A program made the position numbers and the translations under genes. A stretch of DNA of 64,000 bases from positions 62,001-126,000 of the forward strand of contig CAWCIV010000004.1 of the NCBI GenBank assembly GCA_963795805.1, in the 5' to 3' direction. Below the pieces are notes generated by a model. It worked only from the letters and a program-made list of their open reading frames with translations. It ran no database searches and was not told where the DNA came from. Numbering within the stretch: the first letter of the stretch is position 1; the number at the start of each line of letters is the position of its first letter. Positions 1-7,927 of this stretch are shown here, one piece after another. Origin of the DNA: JALYYC01 sp963795805. GTDB taxonomy: Bacteria > Chloroflexota > Dormibacteria > CF-121.

Positions 1-304
1 GTCGGCGACCGTCAAGCCGTAGCCCGACTTGCGCTGGTGGCGGACCACGGACAGGCGGTTTGCCTGCGGCCCCCATCGCGGTGGTTGCCACGGCCACCGT
101 GTCGTCGGTGCTTCCGTCATCCACCAGCACGATGTCGTACTCGGGCGCCAGGGCAGGCAGAATGGCCAGGCACCGGGTCACGACGGACGTCATGTTCGCC
201 GACTCGTTGTGCGCGGGGATGACGAGGCTGAAGGAGCCGGGGAGCGCGGCGGGCATCGAGCCATGAAACCAGTCCTGAATGAGAAATTGATGAGGAGGTC
301 TCAT
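1..304 (-). CDS. Family 2 glycosyltransferase, N-terminal part, frameshifted and cut by the window edge
   Basis: The reverse strand reads a GT-A (family 2) N-terminus: FSLVIPAHNES, then EYDIVLVDDGSTDDT, the nucleotide-sugar-binding strand and DDGS motif, and then, in another frame, LSVVRHQRKSGYG, which is the expected continuation. One extra base in the C5 run at 70-74 explains the break; dropping it joins the two halves. The start is taken at 304 because AAGGA sits 5-6 bases upstream; the ATG at 256 is an in-frame alternative. Such enzymes transfer sugars to polyprenyl phosphate or to glycans at the cytoplasmic membrane. The divergent neighbour is a GT-C-like membrane protein, which suits an envelope glycan role. 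The acceptor cannot be told from this fragment. Confidence 0.7.
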   Translation of the reverse strand, partial: MRPPHQFLIQDWFHGSMPAALPGSFSLVIPAHNESANMTSVVTRCLAILPALAPEYDIVLVDDGSTDDTVAVATTAMGAAGKPPVRGPPPAQVGLRLDGRR

Positions 305-339
305 CAGATTCCTTAGTCGGGCCGGATAGGATTTCGGCG

Positions 340-1815
340 ATGGTTGGGGCCGCCAGCCTCGCCTCGACGCAGCGGTGCCGCCGGCCGAACCGCCGTCGTG
401 CGTGGCCGGTTGTCCTGGTCCTGGCGGGCCTGTGCTTCAAGGCGTCGATTCGTGGCGACGGAATCGGCTACTACGCCTACCTGCCGGCGGTCGCCGGCAA
501 CCGGTCGCTCGACATGCAGCCGACGTTCGACCGCTTCCTCGAGCGTCAGGCGTGCCCGCCTGGTCGCCCAACCTCGAGATCCGGCTCCCGAACGGGTTGA
601 CCGCCGACTACAAGCAGGTGGGCGCGGCCGTCATGGCCGCGCCCTTCTACCTCGCAACCGAGTTTTTCCTGGTGGTAACGCCGCAGACCGAGGACCCGGC
701 GCTGAGCGCGCCCTACCAGCTGGCCTTCACCGCCGCCTCACTTTTCTACGCGCTGCTGGCGCTCTTCCTCATATACCGGTTCGCTGCGCGATGTTTTGGG
801 CCGATGGCCGGCCCGCCTGGCGCTCATCGCGGTTACCTTCGCCACGCCGCTGGTCGCCTATATCTTCTTCGAGCCCTCCTACTCGCACACCTTCAGCGTT
901 GCCGCGATCACCGTCTTCGCCCTCCTTCTCTACCGGACGACCGGGAGTCGCAGCTGGTGGCAATGGGGCCTGCTCGGTGTGGCCGGCGGAATCATGGTGA
1001 TCACCCACGTCCAGGAAGTCCTGTTCCTCGCGCTGATTCCCGCGGAGGCCATCTGGCTACTCTCGCAGCGCCGCTGGTCGTTGCGCCTGCTTCCGGGCTA
1101 CGGGCTGCTCGCGCTTGGTGGGCTCGTCGCCGTGCTGCCGCAGTTGATCGATGACCAGATCGTCTACGGGCGCTGGCTTCCACCATCGGCGCCGAACATC
1201 TTTTTCGACTTCCTGCATCCTCATCTGGCGGACGTGCTGTTCTCGACCCATCACGGCTGGCTTTCCTGGAGCCCGTTCGTCGTGCTGGCCATCCTCGGCT
1301 TGCCGCTGGTCGCCCGGCGGTTCGGCTGGTTCGGCATCGCGCTGATCGCCATTGGCATTGGCGAGGTGGTCCTCAACGCCAGCCTTTCGGACTGGTGGGG
1401 CGGGCTTGCCTTCGGGAGCCGCCGCCTGACGGACCAGACGTTGCTGCTCGCCCTTGGCTACGCCGCGGTGTTCGACTGGCTGCGGGTGCGACGGCTCGCG
1501 AGCCTTGCCGTGGTGGGCCTGGTAGCGGGCGTCACCTGGACCGTGCTCCTGCTTGCCAACTTCTACTACCTCATCCGCACCGACGTCGGACCGAGCTGGC
1601 ACGACTTCTTGCTCGGCCAGGTCCGGGCCATCCCGTATGTGCCACGCCTCTTCATCCAGGGCACGGTGGCGCGCGACCTGGTGATGGGACGCGTGCTCGC
1701 GGGGCTCGCCACCGGGCTGATCCTGGCCGGGCTCCTGTTCGGAGCGCTCTGGATCAGTCGCCGCTGGTCGGTCGTCAGACCCAGCCGCTACGGCGGAAGT
1801 ACAGGAATTGGATGA
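340..1815 (+). CDS. Polytopic GT-C/GT39-like membrane protein, two frame breaks
   Basis: Three frames together give one continuous membrane protein of about 491 residues. The first part (from 340) has a short luminal loop with GDGIGYYAYLPAV; the second (about 550-790) has APFYLATEFFLVV and a further helix; the third (from about 795 to 1815) has at least six hydrophobic segments, among them LGYAAVFDWL and VAGVTWTVLLLANFYYL. The breaks near 540-560 (one base missing) and 785-800 (one base extra) compensate each other. The layout resembles lipid-linked sugar transferases of the GT-C fold, but no catalytic residue can be named with certainty. The 3' end overlaps corA by 41 bases tail to tail. It is either a recently broken gene or, more likely, a sequence with consensus errors. 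Confidence 0.6.
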
Positions 1816-2728
1816 TGATCGTCCCCACCATCAGGCCAATGCCAAGCATGAACGCGCCGAAGGTGGTGATGTGATTGACGAGCCAGAGGAAGTTCATCCC
1901 GAAGAAGCCGGTGATGAAGGTCAGCGGCATGAAGAGGGTGGCGATCACGGTCAGCCGCCGCATCACGTCGTTGAGCCGGTTGGAGACCGTCGACAGGTAG
2001 ACGTCCATCGCGCTGGTGAGCAGGTCGCGCAGCGAGTCGACCGTCTCGTACTGCCGGACAACATGGTCGTAGACGTCGCGGAAGTAGAGCGACATCTCGT
2101 GATCGGTAATCGATTGGGTGGTCAGCCGCTGGAACAGGTCGCGCTGCGCCCCGAGCACCTTACGTAAGTCGACCACCGCGCGCTTGAGGTTGTAGATCTG
2201 CGCCAGGACCTCGCGGTTGCCTCGCGTCAGGATGGCATCCTCGAGCTTGTCGGTCTCGCCGTCGAGCTCGTCGATGACGGTGAAGACCTCGTCGACCAGC
2301 TTATCCACCACCAGGTAGAAGAGGAACGCGAGCCCGCGCGTGGTGAGCTCCGGCGTCTCCTTGAGGCGCTGATACAGGTGTTTCAACTCGGGCGACGGCT
2401 CGAGGTGGACGCTCACCAGGTAGCGCTTGGAGATGTAGAGATGGTGCTCGCGGATCCGGAGTTCGCCGGCCTGCCAGTCGGCACTGAACAGCACGGCGAA
2501 GGAGTAGTCGCCGAACTCCTCCAGCTTCGGGCGCTGGTTCTGGTGGCGGACGTCCTCCAGCGTCAGGGGGTGGAACTTGAAGATCTCCTGGAGAACCGCA
2601 TAGTCGGGCTCGCCCGGGTTCTCGATATCCAGCCAGAAGCCCTGGGTGCCGGCCGCGAGCGCCTCCTCGAGCGCCTGGGCCGTGGGCTCGGCGAGCGGCC
2701 CTTCCGGGGTGGTGATCAGCTGCCGCAT
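1775..2728 (-). CDS. corA: CorA-type magnesium/cobalt transporter
   Basis: The 317-residue product matches the CorA family in length and layout: a long cytoplasmic alpha/beta N-domain, a helical stalk, and two C-terminal membrane helices (about 261-280 and 292-311). The diagnostic GMN motif is at residues 277-279, in FFGMNF at the end of the first helix. The C-terminus is short and basic (FRRSGWV), as expected for the cytoplasmic tail of this pentameric channel. It moves Mg2+, and in some members Co2+ or Ni2+, across the cytoplasmic membrane. ATG 2728 is chosen because the text upstream does not look like CorA; GTG codons a few residues earlier are possible. Its 3' end overlaps the end of the convergent membrane-protein gene. 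Confidence 0.93.
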   Translation of the reverse strand: MRQLITTPEGPLAEPTAQALEEALAAGTQGFWLDIENPGEPDYAVLQEIFKFHPLTLEDVRHQNQRPKLEEFGDYSFAVLFSADWQAGELRIREHHLYISKRYLVSVHLEPSPELKHLYQRLKETPELTTRGLAFLFYLVVDKLVDEVFTVIDELDGETDKLEDAILTRGNREVLAQIYNLKRAVVDLRKVLGAQRDLFQRLTTQSITDHEMSLYFRDVYDHVVRQYETVDSLRDLLTSAMDVYLSTVSNRLNDVMRRLTVIATLFMPLTFITGFFGMNFLWLVNHITTFGAFMLGIGLMVGTIIIQFLYFRRSGWV

Positions 2729-2780
2729 CTGTCGAAGAATAGCCCGATCCACCGCCACCGACGCAATCAGCCACCGTCCA

Positions 2781-2809
2781 TTGACTGGACGGGAGTTTAA
2801 GAATATTGT
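2781..2809 (+). promoter_or_regulatory. Sigma70-like promoter for the anchored protein gene at 2852
   Basis: TTGACT (2781-2786) and TATTGT (2804-2809) are separated by 17 bases and lie about 43 bases before the ATG at 2852, which itself has AAGGGGGAA upstream. The site falls in the gap between divergent corA and the 2852 gene. The motif match is direct; activity is inferred. Confidence 0.5.
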
Positions 2810-2851
2810 GAGAAAAGGGATTCGGCCGCAGGGCCGCCAAGGGGGAATGCA

Positions 2852-3772
2852 ATGGTAGGGGACGAGCCCGCGGACAGCGGCCCTCCCACGGCTGCGGGCC
2901 CACTGGCGCCAGCGCAGGCGCCGCCCGCGCCACCGCGGCGAAACCGGTGGCCCATGATCGCGGCCATCGCGGTGATTGTGCTGCTGATCATCGGCTACGT
3001 GGTGGCGGGTGCCATCAGCGCCGCCGCCGCCTCGGGAAAGGCCCACACGGCCCTGAACGCGACCATCAAGCACCAGGACACGGTCTCGACCGTGCTCTCG
3101 GAAGATCCCTTCAAGGGGATCGATCTGAAGTCGGCCAACCCGGACATGGCGGCGATCAAGGCCGCGCTCGCCAAGTTCGACGTCCGAATGGTGCAGGCCC
3201 AGGACCTCGTCAAAGCCGATCAGGCCGCGCTCGCGGACGTCCGGCCAGGCCTGCATGGCTCGGCACTCACGCTGCCGTTCCAGGGCATTCTGAGCGGCGA
3301 CGCGAAGCGGGTTGACGCCGCGGACTCGGCGCTGGCGACCGCCACCAGGGCGATCAGCTACAACAAGCAGCAGTCCCAATTCCTGCATCCCTTCTTCGAC
3401 GCCATTGCGGGATTCGTGGCTTTAGGCAACCTCGATCAAAATGCCAACGTGGCGACGGTGATCAGCCAGGTCAACGCGACCGAAGCCAGCTTGCACCAGG
3501 CCGTGGCGATCGCCAAGCCCCCCGCGGTCCCGGCCCAGATCAAGCCACTGCTTGACGGCATGCAGAAGGTGATCACCGACCTCAAGAGCCTGCTGGCCGC
3601 GGCCCAAGCGCATGACCAGGCCGGAGTCACCCAATGGACCGCGGCCGGCGATGCGGACTCCGCGGCCCTGTCGAACGTCGATTCGACCGCCCTCGACAAC
3701 GCGGACAAGGCACTCTTCGCGCCGCTCAACGACGCCTACAACCGCGACATGAAAACCGCCGCCGGGGGCTAG
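2852..3772 (+). CDS. Single-pass anchored hypothetical protein, helical exterior domain
   Basis: Product of 306 residues not recognised as a named family. Residues 1-33 are Pro/Ala-rich and end in PPRRNRW; residues 34-57 form one strong membrane helix; the remaining 250 residues are rich in Ala, Asp, Lys and Gln and look mostly helical (for example AAIKAALAKFDVRMVQAQD). This suggests an N-in protein with an extracytoplasmic coiled or four-helix domain. A ribosome-binding site (AAGGGGGAA) and a sigma70-like promoter precede it. The gene runs convergently to the LLM oxidoreductase gene with a 3-base gap. Function is unknown, and neither neighbour suggests one. Confidence 0.75.
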   Translation: MVGDEPADSGPPTAAGPLAPAQAPPAPPRRNRWPMIAAIAVIVLLIIGYVVAGAISAAAASGKAHTALNATIKHQDTVSTVLSEDPFKGIDLKSANPDMAAIKAALAKFDVRMVQAQDLVKADQAALADVRPGLHGSALTLPFQGILSGDAKRVDAADSALATATRAISYNKQQSQFLHPFFDAIAGFVALGNLDQNANVATVISQVNATEASLHQAVAIAKPPAVPAQIKPLLDGMQKVITDLKSLLAAAQAHDQAGVTQWTAAGDADSAALSNVDSTALDNADKALFAPLNDAYNRDMKTAAGG

Positions 3773-3775
3773 GCC

Positions 3776-4732
3776 TCAGGCGACGGCGCGCGCCACCTGC
3801 GCGAGCAGCGATAGGCCCTCGCCGTCGTGGAGGTCGTAGTACTGGAGCATCACGCGCTGGATGCCGGCGGCGCTCCAGTCCTTGAGACGCGTCGCCACCT
3901 CATCGGGCGTGCCCACGAGCCAGGCCCTGGCCCGCAGCGTCGAGACGACCTGATCATCCGGGACATCGGCAAGGGATGTCAGAAACGACTTGAGCCAGCG
4001 AGCCCGCTCATCGACCTCGCGCTGGTCCGGGGCGATCAGCACGCCGGCCATCCAGGAGCGGAGGATCTGATCGGGATCGCGCCCGTGGGTCCGGCAGTGC
4101 TCGTCCAACTTCGCCCGCTTGGCCAGGTAGGCCTCCGGGGTGGCGGCGTGCGAGTTCCATTCGTCGGCGTACTTCGCCACGATCGCGAGTAATCGGACCT
4201 CGCCGTCGCCGCCGATCAGGAGGGGAGGGCCGGGCCGCTGCGCCGGGCGCGGTGCGAGGGTCGCCCCACGGAGTGGGTAGTACTGCGCATCGAGATCTAC
4301 CGGACCACCCTGCCAGAGCGCTCGGATGACCTTGATGCCTTCCTCCAGCCGATCCATTCGCTCCTTGATCGGCGGAAGGGTGATGCCGTAAGCGACGTGT
4401 TCATCGTCGTTCCAGCCCGCACCGACGCCCAGGATCAGCCGTCCGTTGGAGAGAACATCGACCGCGGCCGCCATCCGGGCGAGCAGGGCCGGATGGCGAA
4501 ACGTCATCGGGCTCACCAGCGGCCCGAAGCGGATATGGGTCGTTCGCTGGGCGAGGGCCGTGAGCGAGACCCAGGCCTCGAGCGAGGCACGCTCCGTCCG
4601 TCCCATGACGCTGAAGAAATGATCGGAACGCCAGAGCGAATCCAGCCCGAGCGATTCGACCTGGTCGGCGACGGCGAACCACCGCTCCCAGGTCAGGCCC
4701 TCCTGGCCTTCGATCATCACCCCGATTCTCAC
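3776..4732 (-). CDS. LLM-class F420-dependent oxidoreductase
   Basis: The 318-residue product is a luciferase-like monooxygenase-fold enzyme of usual length. It starts VRIGVMIEGQEGLTW, has LWRSDHFF near the first strands, RFGPLVSPMTFRHPALLA (the typical LLM strand and loop), and LILGVGAGWNDDEHVAYG, the hallmark GxGAGW segment lining the flavin or F420 pocket. Members use FMN or coenzyme F420 to oxidise or reduce small organics; TIGR-type relatives with GVGAGW are usually F420-dependent. GTG 4732 is chosen because its GTGA overlaps the folC stop, giving translational coupling. Lying last in a folate operon could be chance or could reflect a pterin- or deazaflavin-related role. The substrate is unknown. 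Confidence 0.85.
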   Translation of the reverse strand: MRIGVMIEGQEGLTWERWFAVADQVESLGLDSLWRSDHFFSVMGRTERASLEAWVSLTALAQRTTHIRFGPLVSPMTFRHPALLARMAAAVDVLSNGRLILGVGAGWNDDEHVAYGITLPPIKERMDRLEEGIKVIRALWQGGPVDLDAQYYPLRGATLAPRPAQRPGPPLLIGGDGEVRLLAIVAKYADEWNSHAATPEAYLAKRAKLDEHCRTHGRDPDQILRSWMAGVLIAPDQREVDERARWLKSFLTSLADVPDDQVVSTLRARAWLVGTPDEVATRLKDWSAAGIQRVMLQYYDLHDGEGLSLLAQVARAVA

Positions 4733-6015
4733 GCGGTCACCATCCGACGCCCAGCGGCAATCGCCTCGCCCACGAGGTACAGGGAACCACAGACGAACAC
4801 AAGGCCGCCACGGCCGGCGCGTTCCCTGGCCACCGGCAAGGCCTTCTTGACCGATTGCGCGATCGCCGCGTCCGCGCCGAACTGCGCCGCCAGGTCTTCG
4901 GGCTTCGCGGCCCGGTGCCAGTCGATGCCGGAAAAGATCACCGGGGCACTGGTCGCGCGCAATAAGTGCAGCATGGCGGGCAGGTCCTTGTCCCTCATGG
5001 CGCCGAAGACGATGACGATCGGCTTCCCCTTCGAAAGCCCCTGGACGGTGGCCAGCGACCGCTCCAGCCCCGCCGGGTTGTGCGCGCCGTCGACCAGCAC
5101 GATCGGATCCCGGTCGATGATCTCGAGCCGGCCGGGCCAACGCGCGTGCGCCAGCCCGTTGCGCAGCTCACCGTTCGAGATCTCCCAGCCGCGGGCGCGC
5201 AGCGCATCGATCGCGGCGACCGCCAGCGCGGCATTGTCGGCCTGGTAGATGCCGAGCAGCGGGATACGGAGATCCTTGTATGTCGCGGCAGGGGTCGTGA
5301 TCGTCGCCACCACCCCGGACCAGCCGCGGTCGGTCGCGGTGACCTGGATCTCCCGGCCAAGGCGCAGCAGCGGGATCTTCTGGGTCGCCGCAACCCCCTC
5401 GATAACGCCGAGCGCCGGGGGCTGCGCGCCGGTGATGGCCAGGCTCTGCGGCTTCAGGATGCCCGCCTTCTCACCAGCGATCGCCTCCAGCGTCGAGCCA
5501 AGGTACTGCGTGTGGTCGAGTGCGATGTTGGTGATGACCTCGACGCCCAGATCCAGGACGTTGGTGGAGTCGAGGCGCCCACCGAGCCCGACCTCGCACA
5601 CGAGCAAGTCGATGCCGGCGCGGGCGAAGTAATAGAGCGCCGCAGCGGTCAGGATCTCGAACTCCGTCGGTGGTCCGTGCTCCGCGGCGACGCGATCGAT
5701 GGTTGGCTGCAACGAGGTCAGCAGCGCGGCGAAGTCGTCCTCGGCGATCGGCCGCTGGTTCACCTGGATACGCTCCGTGTAGGAAACGAGATGCGGCTTG
5801 GGCATGAACCCGACCTGGTAGCCCGCCTCCTGCAGGATGGCGGCAAGCATGGCGCAGACGGAACCCTTGCCGTTGGTGCCGGCGACCAGGACGCCCTGGA
5901 ACAGCTGCTCCGGGTGACCCAGCTCGGCGAGCAGCGCGCGTGTTCGCTCCAGCCCGAGCTTGATGCCGAAACGCCCGAGCGCGCTCAGGTAGGTGAGCGA
6001 TTCCGCGTAGGTCAC
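4729..6015 (-). CDS. folC: Bifunctional folylpolyglutamate synthase/dihydrofolate synthase
   Basis: The 428-residue product has the Mur-ligase-like layout of FolC. The ATP-binding loop GTNGKGS is at residues 46-52. PKPHLVSYTERIQVN follows, then the second signature CEVGLGGRLDSTN, TNIALDHTQYLG with the metal/ATP-site His, and DGAHNPAGL in the C-terminal domain. It adds L-glutamate to dihydropteroate to make dihydrofolate, and adds further glutamates to reduced folates, in the cytoplasm. The gene overlaps folD by the four bases ATGA and the LLM gene by GTGA, so the three are probably cotranscribed from the folB side. Start and length agree with the family. Confidence 0.93.
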   Translation of the reverse strand: MTYAESLTYLSALGRFGIKLGLERTRALLAELGHPEQLFQGVLVAGTNGKGSVCAMLAAILQEAGYQVGFMPKPHLVSYTERIQVNQRPIAEDDFAALLTSLQPTIDRVAAEHGPPTEFEILTAAALYYFARAGIDLLVCEVGLGGRLDSTNVLDLGVEVITNIALDHTQYLGSTLEAIAGEKAGILKPQSLAITGAQPPALGVIEGVAATQKIPLLRLGREIQVTATDRGWSGVVATITTPAATYKDLRIPLLGIYQADNAALAVAAIDALRARGWEISNGELRNGLAHARWPGRLEIIDRDPIVLVDGAHNPAGLERSLATVQGLSKGKPIVIVFGAMRDKDLPAMLHLLRATSAPVIFSGIDWHRAAKPEDLAAQFGADAAIAQSVKKALPVARERAGRGGLVFVCGSLYLVGEAIAAGRRMVTA

Positions 6016-6866
6016 GGCTTGCCGAGGTGCTGCCGGTAGGCGCGATAGGTGTTGACCAGCAGCATGGCGACCGTCATCGGGCCAACGCCACCTGGCACCG
6101 GGGTCAGCGCAGCCGCGATCGGCTCGACGCTCGCGCGGTCGACGTCGCCGGTGAGCTTGTTGGTCACGGGGTCGCGCGTGATGCCAACGTCGATGACAAC
6201 GGCGCCGGGGCGGACGTGTTCAGCCGTGATCAGGCCGCGCTTCCCGGTGGCGGTGATCAAGATGTCGGCGGTCCGCGTGGTCGCCGGCAGGTTGACCGAT
6301 TGGGCGTGGGCGATCGTGACGGTGGCGTGGTTCTGCAGCAGCAGGAGCGCCACGGGCCGTCCGACGAGGCGGGAGCGGCCGACGACCACGGCGTGCTTGC
6401 CCGTGGGATCGATGCCCTCGCGGCGAAGGAGTTCGAGGACGCCGAGCGGCGTGGCCGGCACGAACGTGGGATTACCCTGCGCCAGCCGGCCGGCATTGTA
6501 AGGATGCAAACCGTCGACATCTTTATGTGGCGGGATTCGCTCCAGCGCCTGGTCAGGGTCGAGCCCCTTCGGCAGCGGCATCTGGAGCAGGATGCCGTCG
6601 ACCCGCGGCTCCGCGGCCAGTCGGTCGATGTGCGCGTGGAGGTCCGCCTGGCTGACGTCGTGGAGATGCTGGATCGCGGATAAGAAACCGGCTTCCTCGG
6701 CGGCCTTGTGCTTGCCGCGCACGTACGTCGTGGAGGCCGGATCGTCGCCGACCTGGATCACCGTGATACCGGGCGGGCGCTGGTCGCGGTGGGTCTCGAC
6801 CGCGGTCTTGAGCTCAGCGCGGATCACGCCCGCATGGGCGCGGCCGTCGATCAGTCGGGCGGGCAC
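6012..6866 (-). CDS. folD: Methylenetetrahydrofolate dehydrogenase/methenyl-THF cyclohydrolase
   Basis: The 284-residue product is a full-length FolD. Tyr48 and the catalytic Lys52 lie in STTYVRGKHKAAEEAG; GILLQMPLPKGLD and KDVDGLHPYNAGRL form the substrate cleft; VVGRSRLVGRPVA (161-173) is the NADP loop; and PVPGGVGPMTVAMLL closes the protein. It interconverts 5,10-methylene-THF, 5,10-methenyl-THF and 10-formyl-THF for purine, thymidylate and initiator-tRNA formylation. It is the middle gene of the folB-folD-folC series: 10 bases after folB and overlapping folC by four. The start at ATG 6866 fits the family N-terminus (ARLIDGRAHAGVIR). Confidence 0.95.
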   Translation of the reverse strand: MPARLIDGRAHAGVIRAELKTAVETHRDQRPPGITVIQVGDDPASTTYVRGKHKAAEEAGFLSAIQHLHDVSQADLHAHIDRLAAEPRVDGILLQMPLPKGLDPDQALERIPPHKDVDGLHPYNAGRLAQGNPTFVPATPLGVLELLRREGIDPTGKHAVVVGRSRLVGRPVALLLLQNHATVTIAHAQSVNLPATTRTADILITATGKRGLITAEHVRPGAVVIDVGITRDPVTNKLTGDVDRASVEPIAAALTPVPGGVGPMTVAMLLVNTYRAYRQHLGKP

Positions 6867-6876
6867 GGGTTGAAGT

Positions 6877-7257
6877 CTAGTCAGCCGGCCTGGTGATCTC
6901 GACGGTAAAGGCGTTCAAATGTGCGATCGGCGGCCGCTTGGTGACTCGGACCGTGACCTCGAAGACGCCGTTTTCCTTCAGGATTGCGTCAGCAATTTCC
7001 TCGGCGACCGTTTCAAGCAAATGCCGCGGAGGTCCCTCGAGGATCCGGCGTGCGATCTTTTCCAGGGTCGGGTAGTTGACCGTGTCTTCGATCCGGTCGG
7101 TCGCAGCCGCCCGCCGCGTGTCGGTCAGGACCTCGAGATCGACGACAAAGGTTTGGCCGAGCTTGGTCTCCGCCGGGTTGTTGCCGTGATAGGCGAAACC
7201 CTCCAGGCCCTCGAGGATGAGCCGGCCGGTTGGCTGGCCAGCCGGACTTATGGGCAT
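6877..7257 (-). CDS. folB: Dihydroneopterin aldolase
   Basis: The 126-residue product matches FolB: LEGFAYHGNNPAETKLGQTFVVDLEV carries the conserved Gly-Tyr/His-Gly turn after the first strand, and NYPTLEKIARRILEGPP plus LLETVAEEIA match the rest of the T-fold. VRVTKRPPI holds the catalytic Lys of the family. The enzyme cleaves 7,8-dihydroneopterin to 6-hydroxymethyl-dihydropterin and glycolaldehyde; the product is pyrophosphorylated by FolK, whose gene begins at 63890. folB is first in the folate operon, and a promoter-like pair with a palindromic spacer lies directly upstream. Confidence 0.92.
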   Translation of the reverse strand: MPISPAGQPTGRLILEGLEGFAYHGNNPAETKLGQTFVVDLEVLTDTRRAAATDRIEDTVNYPTLEKIARRILEGPPRHLLETVAEEIADAILKENGVFEVTVRVTKRPPIAHLNAFTVEITRPAD

Positions 7258-7285
7258 TGCCTGGCTAGCTAATCACAATGGATGA

Positions 7286-7314
7286 CGTATCCTGAACGCG
7301 CTCAGGTGAATCAA
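7286..7314 (-). promoter_or_regulatory. Candidate folB promoter with palindromic spacer
   Basis: On the reverse strand TTGATT (7314-7309) and GATACG (7291-7286) are 17 bases apart, about 30 bases before folB. The spacer holds the near-perfect palindrome CTGAGCGCGTTCAG (7305-7292; one mismatched symmetric pair). A dyad between the -35 and -10 is a classic repressor position, and an XRE regulator is divergently encoded next door. The base pattern is seen directly; regulation is inferred. Confidence 0.4.
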
Positions 7315-7329
7315 GGCCGTAGTTCTTTC

Positions 7330-7358
7330 TTGACAAATATACCATGCCGTGTGATGAT
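7330..7358 (+). promoter_or_regulatory. Candidate promoter of the XRE regulator
   Basis: A consensus TTGACA (7330-7335) is followed after 17 bases by GATGAT (7353-7358), a weak -10. Transcription would then begin close to the ATG at 7365, so a leaderless message is possible. The -35 match is exact and the -10 is poor, so confidence is limited. Confidence 0.35.
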
Positions 7359-7364
7359 GGCGCC

Positions 7365-7646
7365 ATGGAAGGCGGCGTGAATGTTGAGGTCAGGGCGACC
7401 GGGCTCCGCGCGATGCGCGAGAAGAAGGGACTGACGCAGCGCGAGCTGGCCCATAACCTCGGCATCAGCCAGAACTACATCCCGGCGCTCGAGTCGGGTG
7501 CCCGCCGGCCGGGCCCCAAGTTGCGCCAGGCGCTGATGAAATTTTTCAACGTCAACTTCGAGGAACTCTTCGAAGTCGTGATGGTCAACCCGGAGAGTTC
7601 AAAAGAACAGGTGCTGGAACCGCGCGAGGAGCGTCGCGCGGGCTGA
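7365..7646 (+). CDS. XRE-family helix-turn-helix regulator
   Basis: Small cytoplasmic DNA-binding protein of about 93 residues. The Cro/CI-type helix-turn-helix is clear: LRAMREKKGLTQRELAHNLG, then ISQNYIPALESGARRPGPK, then a last helix LRQALMKFFNVNFEELFEVV. The acidic/polar tail (SSKEQVLEPREERRAG) may mediate dimer contacts. The start is uncertain: ATG 7365 lies at the predicted transcription start, GTG 7377 has GGAAGG four bases upstream, and ATG 7344 is further out but cannot be excluded. It is divergent from folB, with a palindrome in the shared 100-base gap, so it may control itself and the folate operon. No ligand domain is present. Confidence 0.8.
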   Translation: MEGGVNVEVRATGLRAMREKKGLTQRELAHNLGISQNYIPALESGARRPGPKLRQALMKFFNVNFEELFEVVMVNPESSKEQVLEPREERRAG

Positions 7647-7719
7647 TATCGGGAGGGGGTGATCGACGGGGGGTCTGAGCGGACGAGGCGTGCGAAAGGC
7701 TGGATAGAATAGCCGGTGC

Positions 7720-7795
7720 GCCCGTATAGCTCAGTTGGTAGAGCAGCTGACTCTTAATCAGTTGGTCCCGGGTTCGAATCCTGGTGCGGGCACCA
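7720..7795 (+). tRNA. tRNA-Lys(CTT)
   Basis: A 76-base cloverleaf with encoded CCA. Acceptor strands GCCCGTA (7720-7726) and TGCGGGC (7785-7791) pair with one G-T. The D arm contains AGCTCAGTTGGTAGAGC. The anticodon stem GCTGA/TCAGT encloses the loop CTCTTAA, giving anticodon CTT, which reads the Lys codon AAG. The T arm contains GGTTCGAATCC. A TAGAAT hexamer at 7705-7710 is a plausible -10 for it. The Tad-like locus starts about 130 bases downstream on the same strand. Confidence 0.96.
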
Positions 7796-7927
7796 CTCCC
7801 TGGCCACTGGTAAGGGATCGCTGCGCGTAAGAACAACGCAGCGCAATCGCACTAACGAAACGCCGCCCTACGTCTTGTACCGAAACACGCCCGCGCTGGC
7901 CATTGACGAAAGTTGAAGGGGGCTTCA

